Shown here one piece after another: positions 47,222 to 62,276 of a stretch of 64,000 nucleotides of DNA. The notes under the pieces are model-generated. The model was not told the DNA's origin. It searched no databases and was given only the letters and a program-made list of their open reading frames with translations. How positions within the stretch are numbered: the stretch's first letter is position 1; every line of letters starts with the position of its first letter. The position numbers and the translations under genes are program-made. The DNA is from Aphanomyces cochlioides (taxonomy: Eukaryota; Oomycota; Saprolegniomycetes; Saprolegniales; Verrucalvaceae). The stretch spans positions 1,577,309 through 1,641,308 of the forward strand of contig JAHQRK010000018.1 of the NCBI GenBank assembly GCA_019828595.1, written 5' to 3'.

Positions 47222-49105
47222 CTAGGGTGAGGCCAGGGCTACGCCCCTGGGTGGAGCGTTTTGCTTTGGAAATAACAAAGATTTGCTCACACACATGAAA
47301 CGTTTGAAGCCATACTATGAATTTTGAATTTGATTCAGGCCCAGTTCGAAGTAAAAAATAAGTTAACGCCGAGCATACTGATTGGCTACTGTTGACTGAC
47401 GAATATTATTTTTCGTCAGGAGATAAATCATGTCCTGACCACAAAACCGTCGACTCGTACCGAAAGAAAAATAAATTATCCAATCAGAGATCATATTATT
47501 TTGAAACTAAGGAGACAGTATTTACTTCGCACTCCTTATTCACTTCTTTCTTATTTTACTTCGAATTGGCCTCCATAGTTTCCCTGTTTTGTTGTGCAAA
47601 AATGCCAGTACTTGCACAGATAACACGAACGACTTATCAGTGATAATACAGACGCTCGAGGTACCCAGTCCTATTCACGGCGCATTTGACGGCAAGACAA
47701 TGATGACCATGCGCTTAGATGATGCTCAAGGCGACTATGCGCTTAGATGATGCTCAAGGCGACTACCAACATGTCGGAGACATAGTATATCTAGATGGAG
47801 AAAGGCGAACCTTTTATGGTAATCTACGGTTGTGTCCAATGTGATCGTGGCATGTGGTGGGTGGAGGTTCTAGGAGCACGGTCAAGAAGGTCAATGTAGA
47901 TGCTGAAATTTCAGTTGATAATGTGATTGGATCGTAAAAATACTGTGGATATGTGTCCCGCCACTTAAGCTTAACATAATGTGGTTTGCCAGAAAATACT
48001 ACTCATTTCTTTCATAAATCGTACAGAAGTCGCGGTATTTATTAAACATCACATTGTTTAATATCGCGTATTGAACTCGTACATCCAATGAGTTGAAACT
48101 TTGATACTGGGTAATACACCTGCTAAGTATTCATGCAACACCCCTTAAGTGATTCATGATACTCGCCGTAGGCCCACTATCAACAGTGGTACTCCATCAA
48201 AAAAGTAGCACCATCAGTTGCAATAGTGGTAACCAACGTTACACATTGTCCCCTTACTGTAAAAAAGTTGAACTATGGGAGAGGATTTACTCGTCCAAAG
48301 TCAATATGAAAATACAGTAAAAACACACGTTTTAGCTGTCCCTGGCTGCTCTATGAAAATGTCCGGTATTTCGAGCCAAAAAATAACATGGCCCTACTTC
48401 GTAACATTCGCATATCGCGTCGGAATTCGCCTTTCGGAGTCCAAGCCTCTGGCCAGAGTATGGCTTAAAGTGGCAGAATGGGCTCGTCACCCTACTGCAC
48501 AGTGTGTTGACCGCTTATTCAGCGGCCTTTTCTGCCCGAGTGAAGCTATCCTAAGACATGCATCTCACCTTGCATCGTCCCAGAAAAAACCAACTGCCAT
48601 TCATCTCGTCTTTGGCAGGCATTATTTTAAATAGCAGGACAATATTTTCATTTTGTATGTGGAATTGTTTGATCATTAATATTATCGACAACTGGCACGT
48701 CCAGCATCATGGGTGCATCGTGACAAAACATGACACCAAGTATTGAGGAACACACCAAATAATTGACAAATGGATATTTGCCATGGATATCGGGCAATAC
48801 AACCTTGAGTGGTCAAATTAGTTGATGTTGGTTGGAAGTGCTGACTACTATGAACGAACTTGTCTCAAATTACTCTTTTTTTGACTTGGCGTTTGTATGT
48901 AAAAATTGCTCATTTTTGTACTTGGAATTTGTATGTCAAAATGACTCATTTTTTGACTTGACGTTTGTATGTAAAAATTACTCATTTTTGTACTTAGAAT
49001 TTGTATATAAAAATTGCTCATTTGTTGACTTGACGTTTGTATGTAAAAATTACTCTCGTACTTAGTCTCGTACTTACGTGTTGCGTTAGAGCTTTAAGTA
49101 ATAGA
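47222..49105 (-). mobile_element. Array unit 16
   Basis: 1,884 bp: like unit 15, plus a private A-to-T change near 48,479 (R to W in the 119-codon frame). Confidence 0.8.
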
Positions 49106-50961
49106 CTAGGGTGAGGCCAGGGCTACGCCCCTGGGTGGAGCGTTTTGCTTTGGAAATAACAAAGATTTGCTCACACACATGAAACGTTTGAAGCCATACT
49201 ATGAATTTTGAATTTGATTCAGGCCCAGTTCGAAGTAAAAAATAAGTTAACGCCGAGCATACTGATTGGCTACTGTTGACTGACGAATATTATTTTTCGT
49301 CAGGAGATAAATCATGTCCTGACCACAAAACCGTCGACTCGTACCGAAAGAAAAATAAATTATCCAATCAGAGATCATATTATTTTGAAACTAAGGAGAC
49401 AGTATTTACTTCGCACTCCTTATTCACTTCTTTCTTATTTTACTTCGAATTGGCCTCCATAGTTTCCCTGTTTTGTTGTGCAAAAATGCCAGTACTTGCA
49501 CAGATAACACGAACGACTTATCAGTGATAATACAGACGCTCGAGGTACCCAGTCCTATTCACGGCGCATTTGACGGCAAGACAATGATGACCATGCGCTT
49601 AGATGATGCTCAAGGCGACTACCAACATGTCGGAGACATAGTATATCTAGATGGAGAAAGGCGAACCTTTTATGGTAATCTACGGTTGTGTCCAATGTGA
49701 TCGTGGCATGTGGTGGGTGGAGGTTCTAGGAGCACGGTCAAGAAGGTCAATGTAGATGCTGAAATTTCAGTTGATAATGTGATTGGATCGTAAAAATACT
49801 GTGGATATGTGTCCCGCCACTTAAGCTTAACATAATGTGGTTTGCCAGAAAATACTACTCATTTCTTTCATAAATCGTACAGAAGTCGCGGTATTTATTA
49901 AACATCACATTGTTTAATATCGCGTATTGAACTCGTACATCCAATGAGTTGAAACTTTGATACTGGGTAATACACCTGCTAAGTATTCATGCAACACCCC
50001 TTAAGTGATTCATGATACTCGCCGTAGGCCCACTATCAACAGTGGTACTCCATCAAAAAAGTAGCACCATCAGTTGCAATAGTGGTAACCAACGTTACAC
50101 ATTGTCCCCTTACTGTAAAAAAGTTGAACTATGGGAGAGGATTTACTCGTCCAAAGTCAATATGAAAATACAGTAAAAACACACGTTTTAGCTGTCCCTG
50201 GCTGCTCTATGAAAATGTCCGGTATTTCGAGCCAAAAAATAACATGGCCCTACTTCGTAACATTCGCATATCGCGTCGGAATTCGCCTTTCGGAGTCCAA
50301 GCCTCTGGCCAGAGTATGGCTTAAAGTGGCAGAAAGGGCTCGTCACCCTACTGCACAGTGTGTTGACCGCTTATTCAGCGGCCTTTTCTGCCCGAGTGAA
50401 GCTATCCTAAGACATGCATCTCACCTTGCATCGTCCCAGAAAAAACCAACTGCCATTCATCTCGTCTTTGGCAGGTATTATTTTAAATAGCAGGACAATA
50501 TTTTCATTTTGTATGTGGAATTGTTTGATCATTAATATTATCGACAACTGGCACGTCCAGCATCATGGGTGCATCGTGACAAAACATGACACCAAGTATT
50601 GAGGAACACACCAAATAATTGACAAATGGATATTTGCCATGGATATCGGGCAATACAACCTTGAGTGGTCAAATTAGTTGATGTTGGTTGGAAGTGCTGA
50701 CTACTATGAACGAACTTGTCTCAAATTACTCTTTTTTTGACTTGGCGTTTGTATGTAAAAATTGCTCATTTTTGTACTTGGAATTTGTATGTCAAAATGA
50801 CTCATTTTTTGACTTGACGTTTGTATGTAAAAATTACTCATTTTTGTACTTAGAATTTGTATATAAAAATTGCTCATTTGTTGACTTGACGTTTGTATGT
50901 AAAAATTACTCTCGTACTTAGTCTCGTACTTACGTGTTGCGTTAGAGCTTTAAGTAATAGA
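49106..50961 (-). mobile_element. Array unit 17
   Basis: 1,856 bp: one VNTR copy with the shortened A-run, a recombinant of basic and unit-15-like forms. Confidence 0.8.
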
Positions 50962-52846
50962 CTAGGGTGAGGCCAGGGCTACGCCCCTGGGTGGAGCGTT
51001 TTGCTTTGGAAATAACAAAGATTTGCTCACACACATGAAACGTTTGAAGCCATACTATGAATTTTGAATTTGATTCAGGCCCAGTTCGAAGTAAAAAATA
51101 AGTTAACGCCGAGCATACTGATTGGCTACTGTTGACTGACGAATATTATTTTTCGTCAGGAGATAAATCATGTCCTGACCACAAAACCGTCGACTCGTAC
51201 CGAAAGAAAAATAAATTATCCAATCAGAGATCATATTATTTTGAAACTAAGGAGACAGTATTTACTTCGCACTCCTTATTCACTTCTTTCTTATTTTACT
51301 TCGAATTGGCCTCCATAGTTTCCCTGTTTTGTTGTGCAAAAATGCCAGTACTTGCACAGATAACACGAATGACTTATCAGTGATAATACAGACGCTCGAG
51401 GTACCCAGTCCTATTCACGGCGCATTTGACGGCAAGACAATGATGACCATGCGCTTAGATGATGCTCAAGGCGACTATGCGCTTAGATGATGCTCAAGGC
51501 GACTACCAACATGTCGGAGACATAGTATATCTAGATGGAGAAAGGCGAACCTTTTATGGTAATCTACGGTTGTGTCCAATGTGATCGTGGCATGTGGTGG
51601 GTGGAGGTTCTAGGAGCACGGTCAAGAAGGTCAATGTAGATGCTGAAATTTCAGTTGATAATGTGATTGGATCGTAAAAATACTGTGGATATGTGTCCCG
51701 CCACTTAAGCTTAACATAATGTGGTTTGCCAGAAAATACTACTCATTTCTTTCATAAATCGTACAGAAGTCGCGGTATTTATTAAACATCACATTGTTTA
51801 ATATCGCGTATTGAACTCGTACATCCAATGAGTTGAAACTTTGATACTGGGTAATACACCTGCTAAGTATTCATGCAACACCCCTTAAGTGATTCATGAT
51901 ACTCGCCGTAGGCCCACTATCAACAGTGGTACTCCATCAAAAAAAGTAGCACCATCAGTTGCAATAGTGGTAACCAACGTTACACATTGTCCCCTTACTG
52001 TAAAAAAGTTGAACTATGGGAGAGGATTTACTCGTCCAAAGTCAATATGAAAATACAGTAAAAACACACGTTTTAGCTGTCCCTGGCTGCTCTATGAAAA
52101 TGTCCGGTATTTCGAGCCAAAAAATAACATGGCCCTACTTCGTAACATTCGCATATCGCGTCGGAATTCGCCTTTCGGAGTCCAAGCCTCTGGCCAGAGT
52201 ATGGCTTAAAGTGGCAGAAAGGGCTCGTCACCCTACTGCACAGTGTGTTGACCGCTTATTCAGCGGCCTTTTCTGCCCGAGTGAAGCTATCCTAAGACAT
52301 GCATCTCACCTTGCATCGTCCCAGAAAAAACCAACTGCCATTCATCTCGTCTTTGGCAGGTATTATTTTAAATAGCAGGACAATATTTTCATTTTGTATG
52401 TGGAATTGTTTGATCATTAATATTATCGACAACTGGCACGTCCAGCATCATGGGTGCATCGTGACAAAACATGACACCAAGTATTGAGGAACACACCAAA
52501 TAATTGACAAATGGATATTTGCCATGGATATCGGGCAATACAACCTTGAGTGGTCAAATTAGTTGATGTTGGTTGGAAGTGCTGACTACTATGAACGAAC
52601 TTGTCTCAAATTACTCTTTTTTTGACTTGGCGTTTGTATGTAAAAATTGCTCATTTTTGTACTTGGAATTTGTATGTCAAAATGACTCATTTTTTGACTT
52701 GACGTTTGTATGTAAAAATTACTCATTTTTGTACTTAGAATTTGTATATAAAAATTGCTCATTTGTTGACTTGACGTTTGTATGTAAAAATTACTCTCGT
52801 ACTTAGTCTCGTACTTACGTGTTGCGTTAGAGCTTTAAGTAATAGA
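50962..52846 (-). mobile_element. Array unit 18
   Basis: 1,885 bp: two VNTR copies with CGAATGACTT but without GTGAGCGTGG or GGCATTATT. Confidence 0.8.
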
Positions 52847-54745
52847 CTAGGGTGAGGCCAGGGCTACGCCCCTGGGTGGAGCGTTTTGCTTTGGAAATAA
52901 CAAAGATTTGCTCACACACATGAAACGTTTGAAGCCATACTATGAATTTTGAATTTGATTCAGGCCCAGTTCGAAGTAAAAAATAAGTTAACGCCGAGCA
53001 TACTGATTGGCTACTGTTGACTGACGAATATTATTTTTCGTCAGGAGATAAATCATGTCCTGACCACAAAACCGTCGACTCGTACCAAAAGAAAAATAAA
53101 TTATCCAATCAGAGATCATATTATTTTGAAACTAAGGAGACAGTATTTACTTCGCACTCCTTATTCACTTCTTTCTTATTTTACTTCGAATTGGCCTCCA
53201 TAGTTTCCCTGTTTTGTTGTGCAAAAATGCCAGTGCACTTGCACAGATAATCAGTGATAATACAGACGCTATTATCACTGATAATACAAGACGCTCGAGG
53301 TACCCAGTCCTATTCACGGCGCATTTGACGGCAAGACAATGATGACCATGCGCTTAGATGATGCTCAAGGCGACTATGCGCTTAGATGATGCTCAAGGCG
53401 ACTACCAACATGTCGGAGACATAGTATATCTAGATGGAGAAAGGCGAACCTTTTATGGTAATCTACGGTTGTGTCCAATGTGATCGTGGCATGTGGTGGG
53501 TGGAGGTTCTAGGAGCACGGTCAAGAAGGTCAATGTAGATGCTGAAATTTCAGTTGATAATGTGATTGGATCGTAAAAATACTGTGGATATGTGTCCCGC
53601 CACTTAAGCTTAACATAATGTGGTTTGCCAGAAAATACTACTCATTTCTTTCATAAATCGTACAGAAGTCGCGGTATTTATTAAACATCACATTGTTTAA
53701 TATCGCGTATTGAACTCGTACATCCAATGAGTTGAAACTTTGATACTGGGTAATACACCTGCTAAGTATTCATGCAACACCCCTTAAGTGATTCATGATA
53801 CTCGCCGTAGGCCCACTATCAACAGTGGTACTCCATCAAAAAAAGTAGCACCATCAGTTGCAATAGTGGTAACCAACGTTACACATTGTCCCCTTACTGT
53901 AAAAAAGTTGAACTATGGGAGAGGATTTACTCGTCCAAAGTCAATATGAAAATACAGTAAAAACACACGTTTTAGCTGTCCCTGGCTGCTCTATGAAAAT
54001 GTCCGGTATTTCGAGCCAAAAAATAACATGGCCCTACTTCGTAACATTCGCATATCGCGTCGGAATTCGCCTTTCGGAGTCCAAGCCTCTGGCCAGAGTA
54101 TGGCTTAAAGTGGCAGAAAGGGCTCGTCACCCTACTGCACAGTGTGTTGACCGCTTATTCAGCGGCCTTTTCTGCCCGAGTGAAGCTATCCTAAGACATG
54201 CATCTCACCTTGCATCGTCCCAGAAAAAACCAACTGCCATTCATCTCGTCTTTGGCAGGTATTATTTTAAATAGCAGGACAATATTTTCATTTTGTATGT
54301 GGAATTGTTTGATCATTAATATTATCGACAACTGGCACGTCCAGCATCATGGGTGCATCGTGACAAAACATGACACCAAGTATTGAGGAACACACCAAAT
54401 AATTGACAAATGGATATTTGCCATGGATATCGGGCAATACAACCTTGAGTGGTCAAATTAGTTGATGTTGGTTGGAAGTGCTGACTACTATGAACGAACT
54501 TGTCTCAAATTACTCTTTTTTTGACTTGGCGTTTGTATGTAAAAATTGCTCATTTTTGTACTTGGAATTTGTATGTCAAAATGACTCATTTTTTGACTTG
54601 ACGTTTGTATGTAAAAATTACTCATTTTTGTACTTAGAATTTGTATATAAAAATTGCTCATTTGTTGACTTGACGTTTGTATGTAAAAATTACTCTCGTA
54701 CTTAGTCTCGTACTTACGTGTTGCGTTAGAGCTTTAAGTAATAGA
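52847..54745 (-). mobile_element. Array unit 19
   Basis: 1,899 bp: two VNTR copies and a distinct short inverted repeat near 53,250-53,282; also CAAAAGAAAA in place of CGAAAGAAAA near 53,086. Confidence 0.8.
53250..53282. repeat. Short 13-bp inverted duplication, unit 19
   Basis: ATCAGTGATAATA and its reverse complement around the same CAGACGC loop, followed by a partial repeat of the downstream sequence. Its outer breakpoints differ from the 55-bp form, so it is either an independent event or a collapsed derivative. Confidence 0.8.
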
Positions 54746-56629
54746 CTAGGGTGAGGCCAGGGCTACGCCCCTGGGTGGAGCGTTTTGCTTTGGAAATAAC
54801 AAAGATTTGCTCACACACATGAAACGTTTGAAGCCATACTATGAATTTTGAATTTGATTCAGGCCCAGTTCGAAGTAAAAAATAAGTTAACGCCGAGCAT
54901 ACTGATTGGCTACTGTTGACTGACGAATATTATTTTTCGTCAGGAGATAAATCATGTCCTGACCACAAAACCGTCGACTCGTACCGAAAGAAAAATAAAT
55001 TATCCAATCAGAGATCATATTATTTTGAAACTAAGGAGATAGTATTTACTTCGCACTCCTTATTCACTTCTTTCTTATTTTACTTCGAATTGGCCTCCAT
55101 AGTTTCCCTGTTTTGTTGTGCAAAAATGCCAGTACTTGCACAGATAACACGAACGACTTATCAGTGATAATACAGACGCTCGAGGTACCCAGTCCTATTC
55201 ACGGCGCATTTGACGGCAAGACAATGATGACCATGCGCTTAGATGATGCTCAAGGCGACTATGCGCTTAGATGATGCTCAAGGCGACTACCAACATGTCG
55301 GAGACATAGTATATCTAGATGGAGAAAGGCGAACCTTTTATGGTAATCTACGGTTGTGTCCAATGTGATCGTGGCATGTGGTGGGTGGAGGTTCTAGGAG
55401 CACGGTCAAGAAGGTCAATGTAGATGCTGAAATTTCAGTTGATAATGTGATTGGATCGTAAAAATACTGTGGATATGTGTCCCGCCACTTAAGCTTAACA
55501 TAATGTGGTTTGCCAGAAAATACTACTCATTTCTTTCATAAATCGTACAGAAGTCGCGGTATTTATTAAACATCACATTGTTTAATATCGCGTATTGAAC
55601 TCGTACATCCAATGAGTTGAAACTTTGATACTGGGTAATACACCTGCTAAGTATTCATGCAACACCCCTTAAGTGATTCATGATACTCGCCGTAGGCCCA
55701 CTATCAACAGTGGTACTCCATCAAAAAAGTAGCACCATCAGTTGCAATAGTGGTAACCAACGTTACACATTGTCCCCTTACTGTAAAAAAGTTGAACTAT
55801 GGGAGAGGATTTACTCGTCCAAAGTCAATATGAAAATACAGTAAAAACACACGTTTTAGCTGTCCCTGGCTGCTCTATGAAAATGTCCGGTATTTCGAGC
55901 CAAAAAATAACATGGCCCTACTTCGTAACATTCGCATATCGCGTCGGAATTCGCCTTTCGGAGTCCAAGCCTCTGGCCAGAGTATGGCTTAAAGTGGCAG
56001 AAAGGGCTCGTCACCCTACTGCACAGTGTGTTGACCGCTTATTCAGCGGCCTTTTCTGCCCGAGTGAAGCTATCCTAAGACATGCATCTCACCTTGCATC
56101 GTCCCAGAAAAAACCAACTGCCATTCATCTCGTCTTTGGCAGGTATTATTTTAAATAGCAGGACAATATTTTCATTTTGTATGTGGAATTGTTTGATCAT
56201 TAATATTATCGACAACTGGCACGTCCAGCATCATGGGTGCATCGTGACAAAACATGACACCAAGTATTGAGGAACACACCAAATAATTGACAAATGGATA
56301 TTTGCCATGGATATCGGGCAATACAACCTTGAGTGGTCAAATTAGTTGATGTTGGTTGGAAGTGCTGACTACTATGAACGAACTTGTCTCAAATTACTCT
56401 TTTTTTGACTTGGCGTTTGTATGTAAAAATTGCTCATTTTTGTACTTGGAATTTGTATGTCAAAATGACTCATTTTTTGACTTGACGTTTGTATGTAAAA
56501 ATTACTCATTTTTGTACTTAGAATTTGTATATAAAAATTGCTCATTTGTTGACTTGACGTTTGTATGTAAAAATTACTCTCGTACTTAGTCTCGTACTTA
56601 CGTGTTGCGTTAGAGCTTTAAGTAATAGA
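54746..56629 (-). mobile_element. Array unit 20
   Basis: 1,884 bp: two VNTR copies, GAGATAGTAT and the shortened A-run. Confidence 0.8.
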
Positions 56630-58514
56630 CTAGGGTGAGGCCAGGGCTACGCCCCTGGGTGGAGCGTTTTGCTTTGGAAATAACAAAGATTTGCTCACAC
56701 ACATGAAACGTTTGAAGCCATACTATGAATTTTGAATTTGATTCAGGCCCAGTTCGAAGTAAAAAATAAGTTAACGCCGAGCATACTGATTGGCTACTGT
56801 TGACTGACGAATATTATTTTTCGTCAGGAGATAAATCATGTCCTGACCACAAAACCGTCGACTCGTACCGAAAGAAAAATAAATTATCCAATCAGAGATC
56901 ATATTATTTTGAAACTAAGGAGACAGTATTTACTTCGCACTCCTTATTCACTTCTTTCTTATTTTACTTCGAATTGGCCTCCATAGTTTCCCTGTTTTGT
57001 TGTGCAAAAATGCCAGTACTTGCACAGATAACACGAATGACTTATCAGTGATAATACAGACGCTCGAGGTACCCAGTCCTATTCACGGCGCATTTGACGG
57101 CAAGACAATGATGACCATGCGCTTAGATGATGCTCAAGGCGACTATGCGCTTAGATGATGCTCAAGGCGACTACCAACATGTCGGAGACATAGTATATCT
57201 AGATGGAGAAAGGCGAACCTTTTATGGTAATCTACGGTTGTGTCCAATGTGAGCGTGGCATGTGGTGGGTGGAGGTTCTAGGAGCACGGTCAAGAAGGTC
57301 AATGTAGATGCTGAAATTTCAGTTGATAATGTGATTGGATCGTAAAAATACTGTGGATATGTGTCCCGCCACTTAAGCTTAACATAATGTGGTTTGCCAG
57401 AAAATACTACTCATTTCTTTCATAAATCGTACAGAAGTCGCGGTATTTATTAAACATCACATTGTTTAATATCGCGTATTGAACTCGTACATCCAATGAG
57501 TTGAAACTTTGATACTGGGTAATACACCTGCTAAGTATTCATGCAACACCCCTTAAGTGATTCATGATACTCGCCGTAGGCCCACTATCAACAGTGGTAC
57601 TCCATCAAAAAAAGTAGCACCATCAGTTGCAATAGTGGTAACCAACGTTACACATTGTCCCCTTACTGTAAAAAAGTTGAACTATGGGAGAGGATTTACT
57701 CGTCCAAAGTCAATATGAAAATACAGTAAAAACACACGTTTTAGCTGTCCCTGGCTGCTCTATGAAAATGTCCGGTATTTCGAGCCAAAAAATAACATGG
57801 CCCTACTTCGTAACATTCGCATATCGCGTCGGAATTCGCCTTTCGGAGTCCAAGCCTCTGGCCAGAGTATGGCTTAAAGTGGCAGAAAGGGCTCGTCACC
57901 CTACTGCACAGTGTGTTGACCGCTTATTCAGCGGCCTTTTCTGCCCGAGTGAAGCTATCCTAAGACATGCATCTCACCTTGCATCGTCCCAGAAAAAACC
58001 AACTGCCATTCATCTCGTCTTTGGCAGGCATTATTTTAAATAGCAGGACAATATTTTCATTTTGTATGTGGAATTGTTTGATCATTAATATTATCGACAA
58101 CTGGCACGTCCAGCATCATGGGTGCATCGTGACAAAACATGACACCAAGTATTGAGGAACACACCAAATAATTGACAAATGGATATTTGCCATGGATATC
58201 GGGCAATACAACCTTGAGTGGTCAAATTAGTTGATGTTGGTTGGAAGTGCTGACTACTATGAACGAACTTGTCTCAAATTACTCTTTTTTTGACTTGGCG
58301 TTTGTATGTAAAAATTGCTCATTTTTGTACTTGGAATTTGTATGTCAAAATGACTCATTTTTTGACTTGACGTTTGTATGTAAAAATTACTCATTTTTGT
58401 ACTTAGAATTTGTATATAAAAATTGCTCATTTGTTGACTTGACGTTTGTATGTAAAAATTACTCTCGTACTTAGTCTCGTACTTACGTGTTGCGTTAGAG
58501 CTTTAAGTAATAGA
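56630..58514 (-). mobile_element. Array unit 21
   Basis: 1,885 bp: the same three diagnostic variants as unit 14. Confidence 0.8.
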
Positions 58515-60397
58515 CTAGGGTGAGGCCAGGGCTACGCCCCTGGGTGGAGCGTTTTGCTTTGGAAATAACAAAGATTTGCTCACACACATGAAACGTTTGA
58601 AGCCATACTATGAATTTTGAATTTGATTCAGGCCCAGTTCGAAGTAAAAAATAAGTTAACGCCGAGCATACTGATTGGCTACTGTTGACTGACGAATATT
58701 ATTTTTCGTCAGGAGATAAATCATGTCCTGACCACAAAACCGTCGACTCGTACCGAAAGAAAAATAAATTATCCAATCAGAGATCATATTATTTTGAAAC
58801 TAAGGAGACAGTATTTACTTCGCACTCCTTATTCACTTCTTTCTTATTTTACTTCGAATTGGCCTCCATAGTTTCCCTGTTTTGTTGTGCAAAAATGCCA
58901 GTACTTGCACAGATAACACGAATGACTTATCAGTGATAATACAGACGCTCGAGGTACCCAGTCCTATTCACGGCGCATTTGACGGCAAGACAATGATGAC
59001 CATGCGCTTAGATGATGCTCAAGGCGACTATGCGCTTAGATGATGCTCAAGGCGACTACCAACATGTCGGAGACATAGTATATCTAGATGGAGAAAGGCG
59101 AACCTTTTATGGTAATCTACGGTTGTGTCCAATGTGAGCGTGGCATGTGGTGGTGGAGGTTCTAGGAGCACGGTCAAGAAGGTCAATGTAGATGCTGAAA
59201 TTTCAGTTGATAATGTGATTGGATCGTAAAAATACTGTGGATATGTGTCCCGCCACTTAAGCTTAACATAATGTGGTTTGCCAGAAAATACTACTCATTT
59301 CTTTCATAAATCGTACAGAAGTCGCGGTATTTATTAAACATCACATTGTTTAATATCGCGTATTGAACTCGTACATCCAATGAGTTGAAACTTTGATACT
59401 GGGTAATACACCTGCTAAGTATTCATGCAACACCCCTTAAGTGATTCATGATACTCGCCGTAGGCCCACTATCAACAGTGGTACTCCATCAAAAAAAGTA
59501 GCACCATCAGTTGCAATAGTGGTAACCAACGTTACACATTGTCCCCTTACTGTAAAAAAGTTGAACTATGGGAGAGGATTTACTCGTCCAAAGTCAATAT
59601 GAAAATACAGTAAAAACACACGTTTTAGCTGTCCCTGGCTGCTCTATGAAAATGTCCGGTATTTCGAGCCAAAAAATAACATGGCCCTACTTCGTAACAT
59701 TCGCATATCGCGTCGGAATTCGCCTTTCGGAGTCCAAGCCTCTGGCCAGAGTATGGCTTAAAGTGGCAGAAAGGGCTCGTCACCCTACTGCACAGTGTGT
59801 TGACCGCTTATTCAGCGGCCTTTTCTGCCCGAGTGAAGCTATCCTAAGACATGCATCTCACCTTGCATCGTCCCAGAAAAAACCAACTGCCATTCATCTC
59901 GTCTTTGGCAGGCATTATTTTAAATAGCAGGACAATATTTTCATTTTGTATGTGGAATTGTTTGATCATTAATATTATCGACAACTGGCACGTCCAGCAT
60001 CATGGGTGCATCGTGACAAAACATGACACCAAGTATTGAGGAACACACCAAATAATTGACAAATGGATATTTGCCATGGATATCGGGCAATACAACCTTG
60101 AGTGGTCAAATTAGTTGATGTTGGTTGGAAGTGCTGACTACTATGAACGAACTTGTCTCAAATTACTCTTTTTTTGACTTGGCGTTTGTATGTAAAAATT
60201 GCTCATTTTTGTACTTGGAATTTGTATGTCAAAATGACTCATTTTTTGACTTGACGTTTGTATGTAAAAATTACTCATTTTTGTACTTAGAATTTGTATA
60301 TAAAAATTGCTCATTTGTTGACTTGACGTTTGTATGTAAAAATTACTCTCGTACTTAGTTCGTACTTACGTGTTGCGTTAGAGCTTTAAGTAATAGA
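58515..60397 (-). mobile_element. Array unit 22
   Basis: 1,883 bp: variants of unit 14 plus one-base losses near 59,150 and 60,360. Confidence 0.8.
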
Positions 60398-62276
60398 CTA
60401 GGGGTGAGGCCAGGGCTACGCCCCTGGGTGGAGCGTTTTGCTTTGGAAATAACAAAGATTTGCTCACACACATGAAACGTTTGAAGCCATACTATGAATT
60501 TTGAATTTGATTCAGGCCCAGTTCGAAGTAAAAAATAAGTTAACGCCGAGCATACTGATTGGCTACTGTTGACTGACGAATATTATTTTTCGTCAGGAGA
60601 TAAATCATGTCCTGACCACAAAACCGTCGACTCGTACCGAAAGAAAAATAAATTATCCAATCAGAGATCATATTATTTTGAAACTAAGGAGACAGTATTT
60701 ACTTCGCACTCCTTATTCACTTCTTTCTTATTTTACTTCGAATTGGCCTCCATAGTTTCCCTGTTTTGTTGTGCAAAAATGCCAGTACTTGCACAGATAA
60801 CACGAAACGACTTATCAGTGATAATACAGACGCTCGAGGTACCCAGTCCTATTCACGGCGCATTTGACGGCAAGACAATGATGACCATGCGCTTAGATGA
60901 TGCTCAAGGCGACTATGCGCTTAGATGATGCTCAAGGCGACTACCAACATGTCGGAGACATAGTATATCTAGATGGAGAAAGGCGAACCTTTTATGGTAA
61001 TCTACGGTTGTGTCCAATGTGATCGTGGCATGTGGTGGTGGAGGTTTAGGAGCACGGTCAAGAAGGTCAATGTAGATGCTGAAATTTCAGTTGATAATGT
61101 GATTGGATCGTAAAAATACTGTGGATATGTGTCCCGCCACTTAAGCTTAACATAATGTGGTTTGCCAGAAAATACTACTCATTTCTTTCATAAATCGTAC
61201 AGAAGTCGCGGTATTTATTAAACATCACATTGTTTAATATCGCGTATTGAACTCGTACATCCAATGAGTTGAAACTTTGATACTGGGTAATACACCTGCT
61301 AAAGTATTCATGCAACACCCCTTAAGTGATTCATGATACTCGCCGTAGGCCCACTATCAACAGTGGTACTCCATCAAAAAAAGTAGCACCATCAGTTGCA
61401 ATAGTGGTAACCAACGTTACACATTGTCCCCTTACTGTAAAAAAGTTGAACTATGGGAGAGGATTTACTCGTCCAAAGTCAATATGAAAATACAGTAAAA
61501 ACACACGTTTTAGCTGTCCCTGGCTGCTCTATGAAAATGTCCGGTATTTCGAGCCAAAAATAACATGGCCCTACTTCGTAACATTCGCATATCGCGTCGG
61601 AATTCGCCTTTCGGAGTCCAAGCCTCTGGCCAGAGTATGGCTTAAAGTGGCAGAAAGGGTCGTCACCCTACTGCACGTGTGTCGACTGTTATCCAGCGGC
61701 CTTTTCTGCCCGAGTGAAGCTATCCTAAGACATGCATCTCACCTTGATTCGTCCTACAAACCAAACTGCCATTCATCTCGTCTTTGGCAGGCATTATTTT
61801 AAATAGCAGGACAATATTTTCATTTTGTATGTGGAATTGTTTGATCATTAGATTATCTACAACTGGCACGTCCAGCATCATGGGTGCATCGTGACAAAAC
61901 ATGACACCAAGTATTGAGGAACACACCAAAATAATTGACAAATGGATATTTGCCATGGATATCGGGCAATACAACCTTGAGTGGTCAAATTAGTTGATGT
62001 TGGTTGGAAGTGCTGACTATGATGAACGAACTTGCTCCAAATTACTCTTTTTTTGACTTGGCGTTTGTATGTAAAAATTGCTCATTTTTGTACTTGAATT
62101 TGTAATGTCAAGCTTACTCATTTTTGACTTGACGTTTGTATGTAAAAATTACTCATTTTTGTACTTAGAATTTGTATATAAAAATTGCTCATTTGTTGAC
62201 TTGACGTTTGTATGTAAAAATTACTCTCGTACTTAGTCTCGTACTTACGTGTTGCGTTAGAGCTTTAAGTAATAGA
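60398..62276 (-). mobile_element. Array unit 23 (degraded)
   Basis: About 1,879 bp: an extra G in the terminal spacer, many one-base indels after 61,040 and substitutions around 61,670-61,760. The 119-codon frame is broken. Confidence 0.7.
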
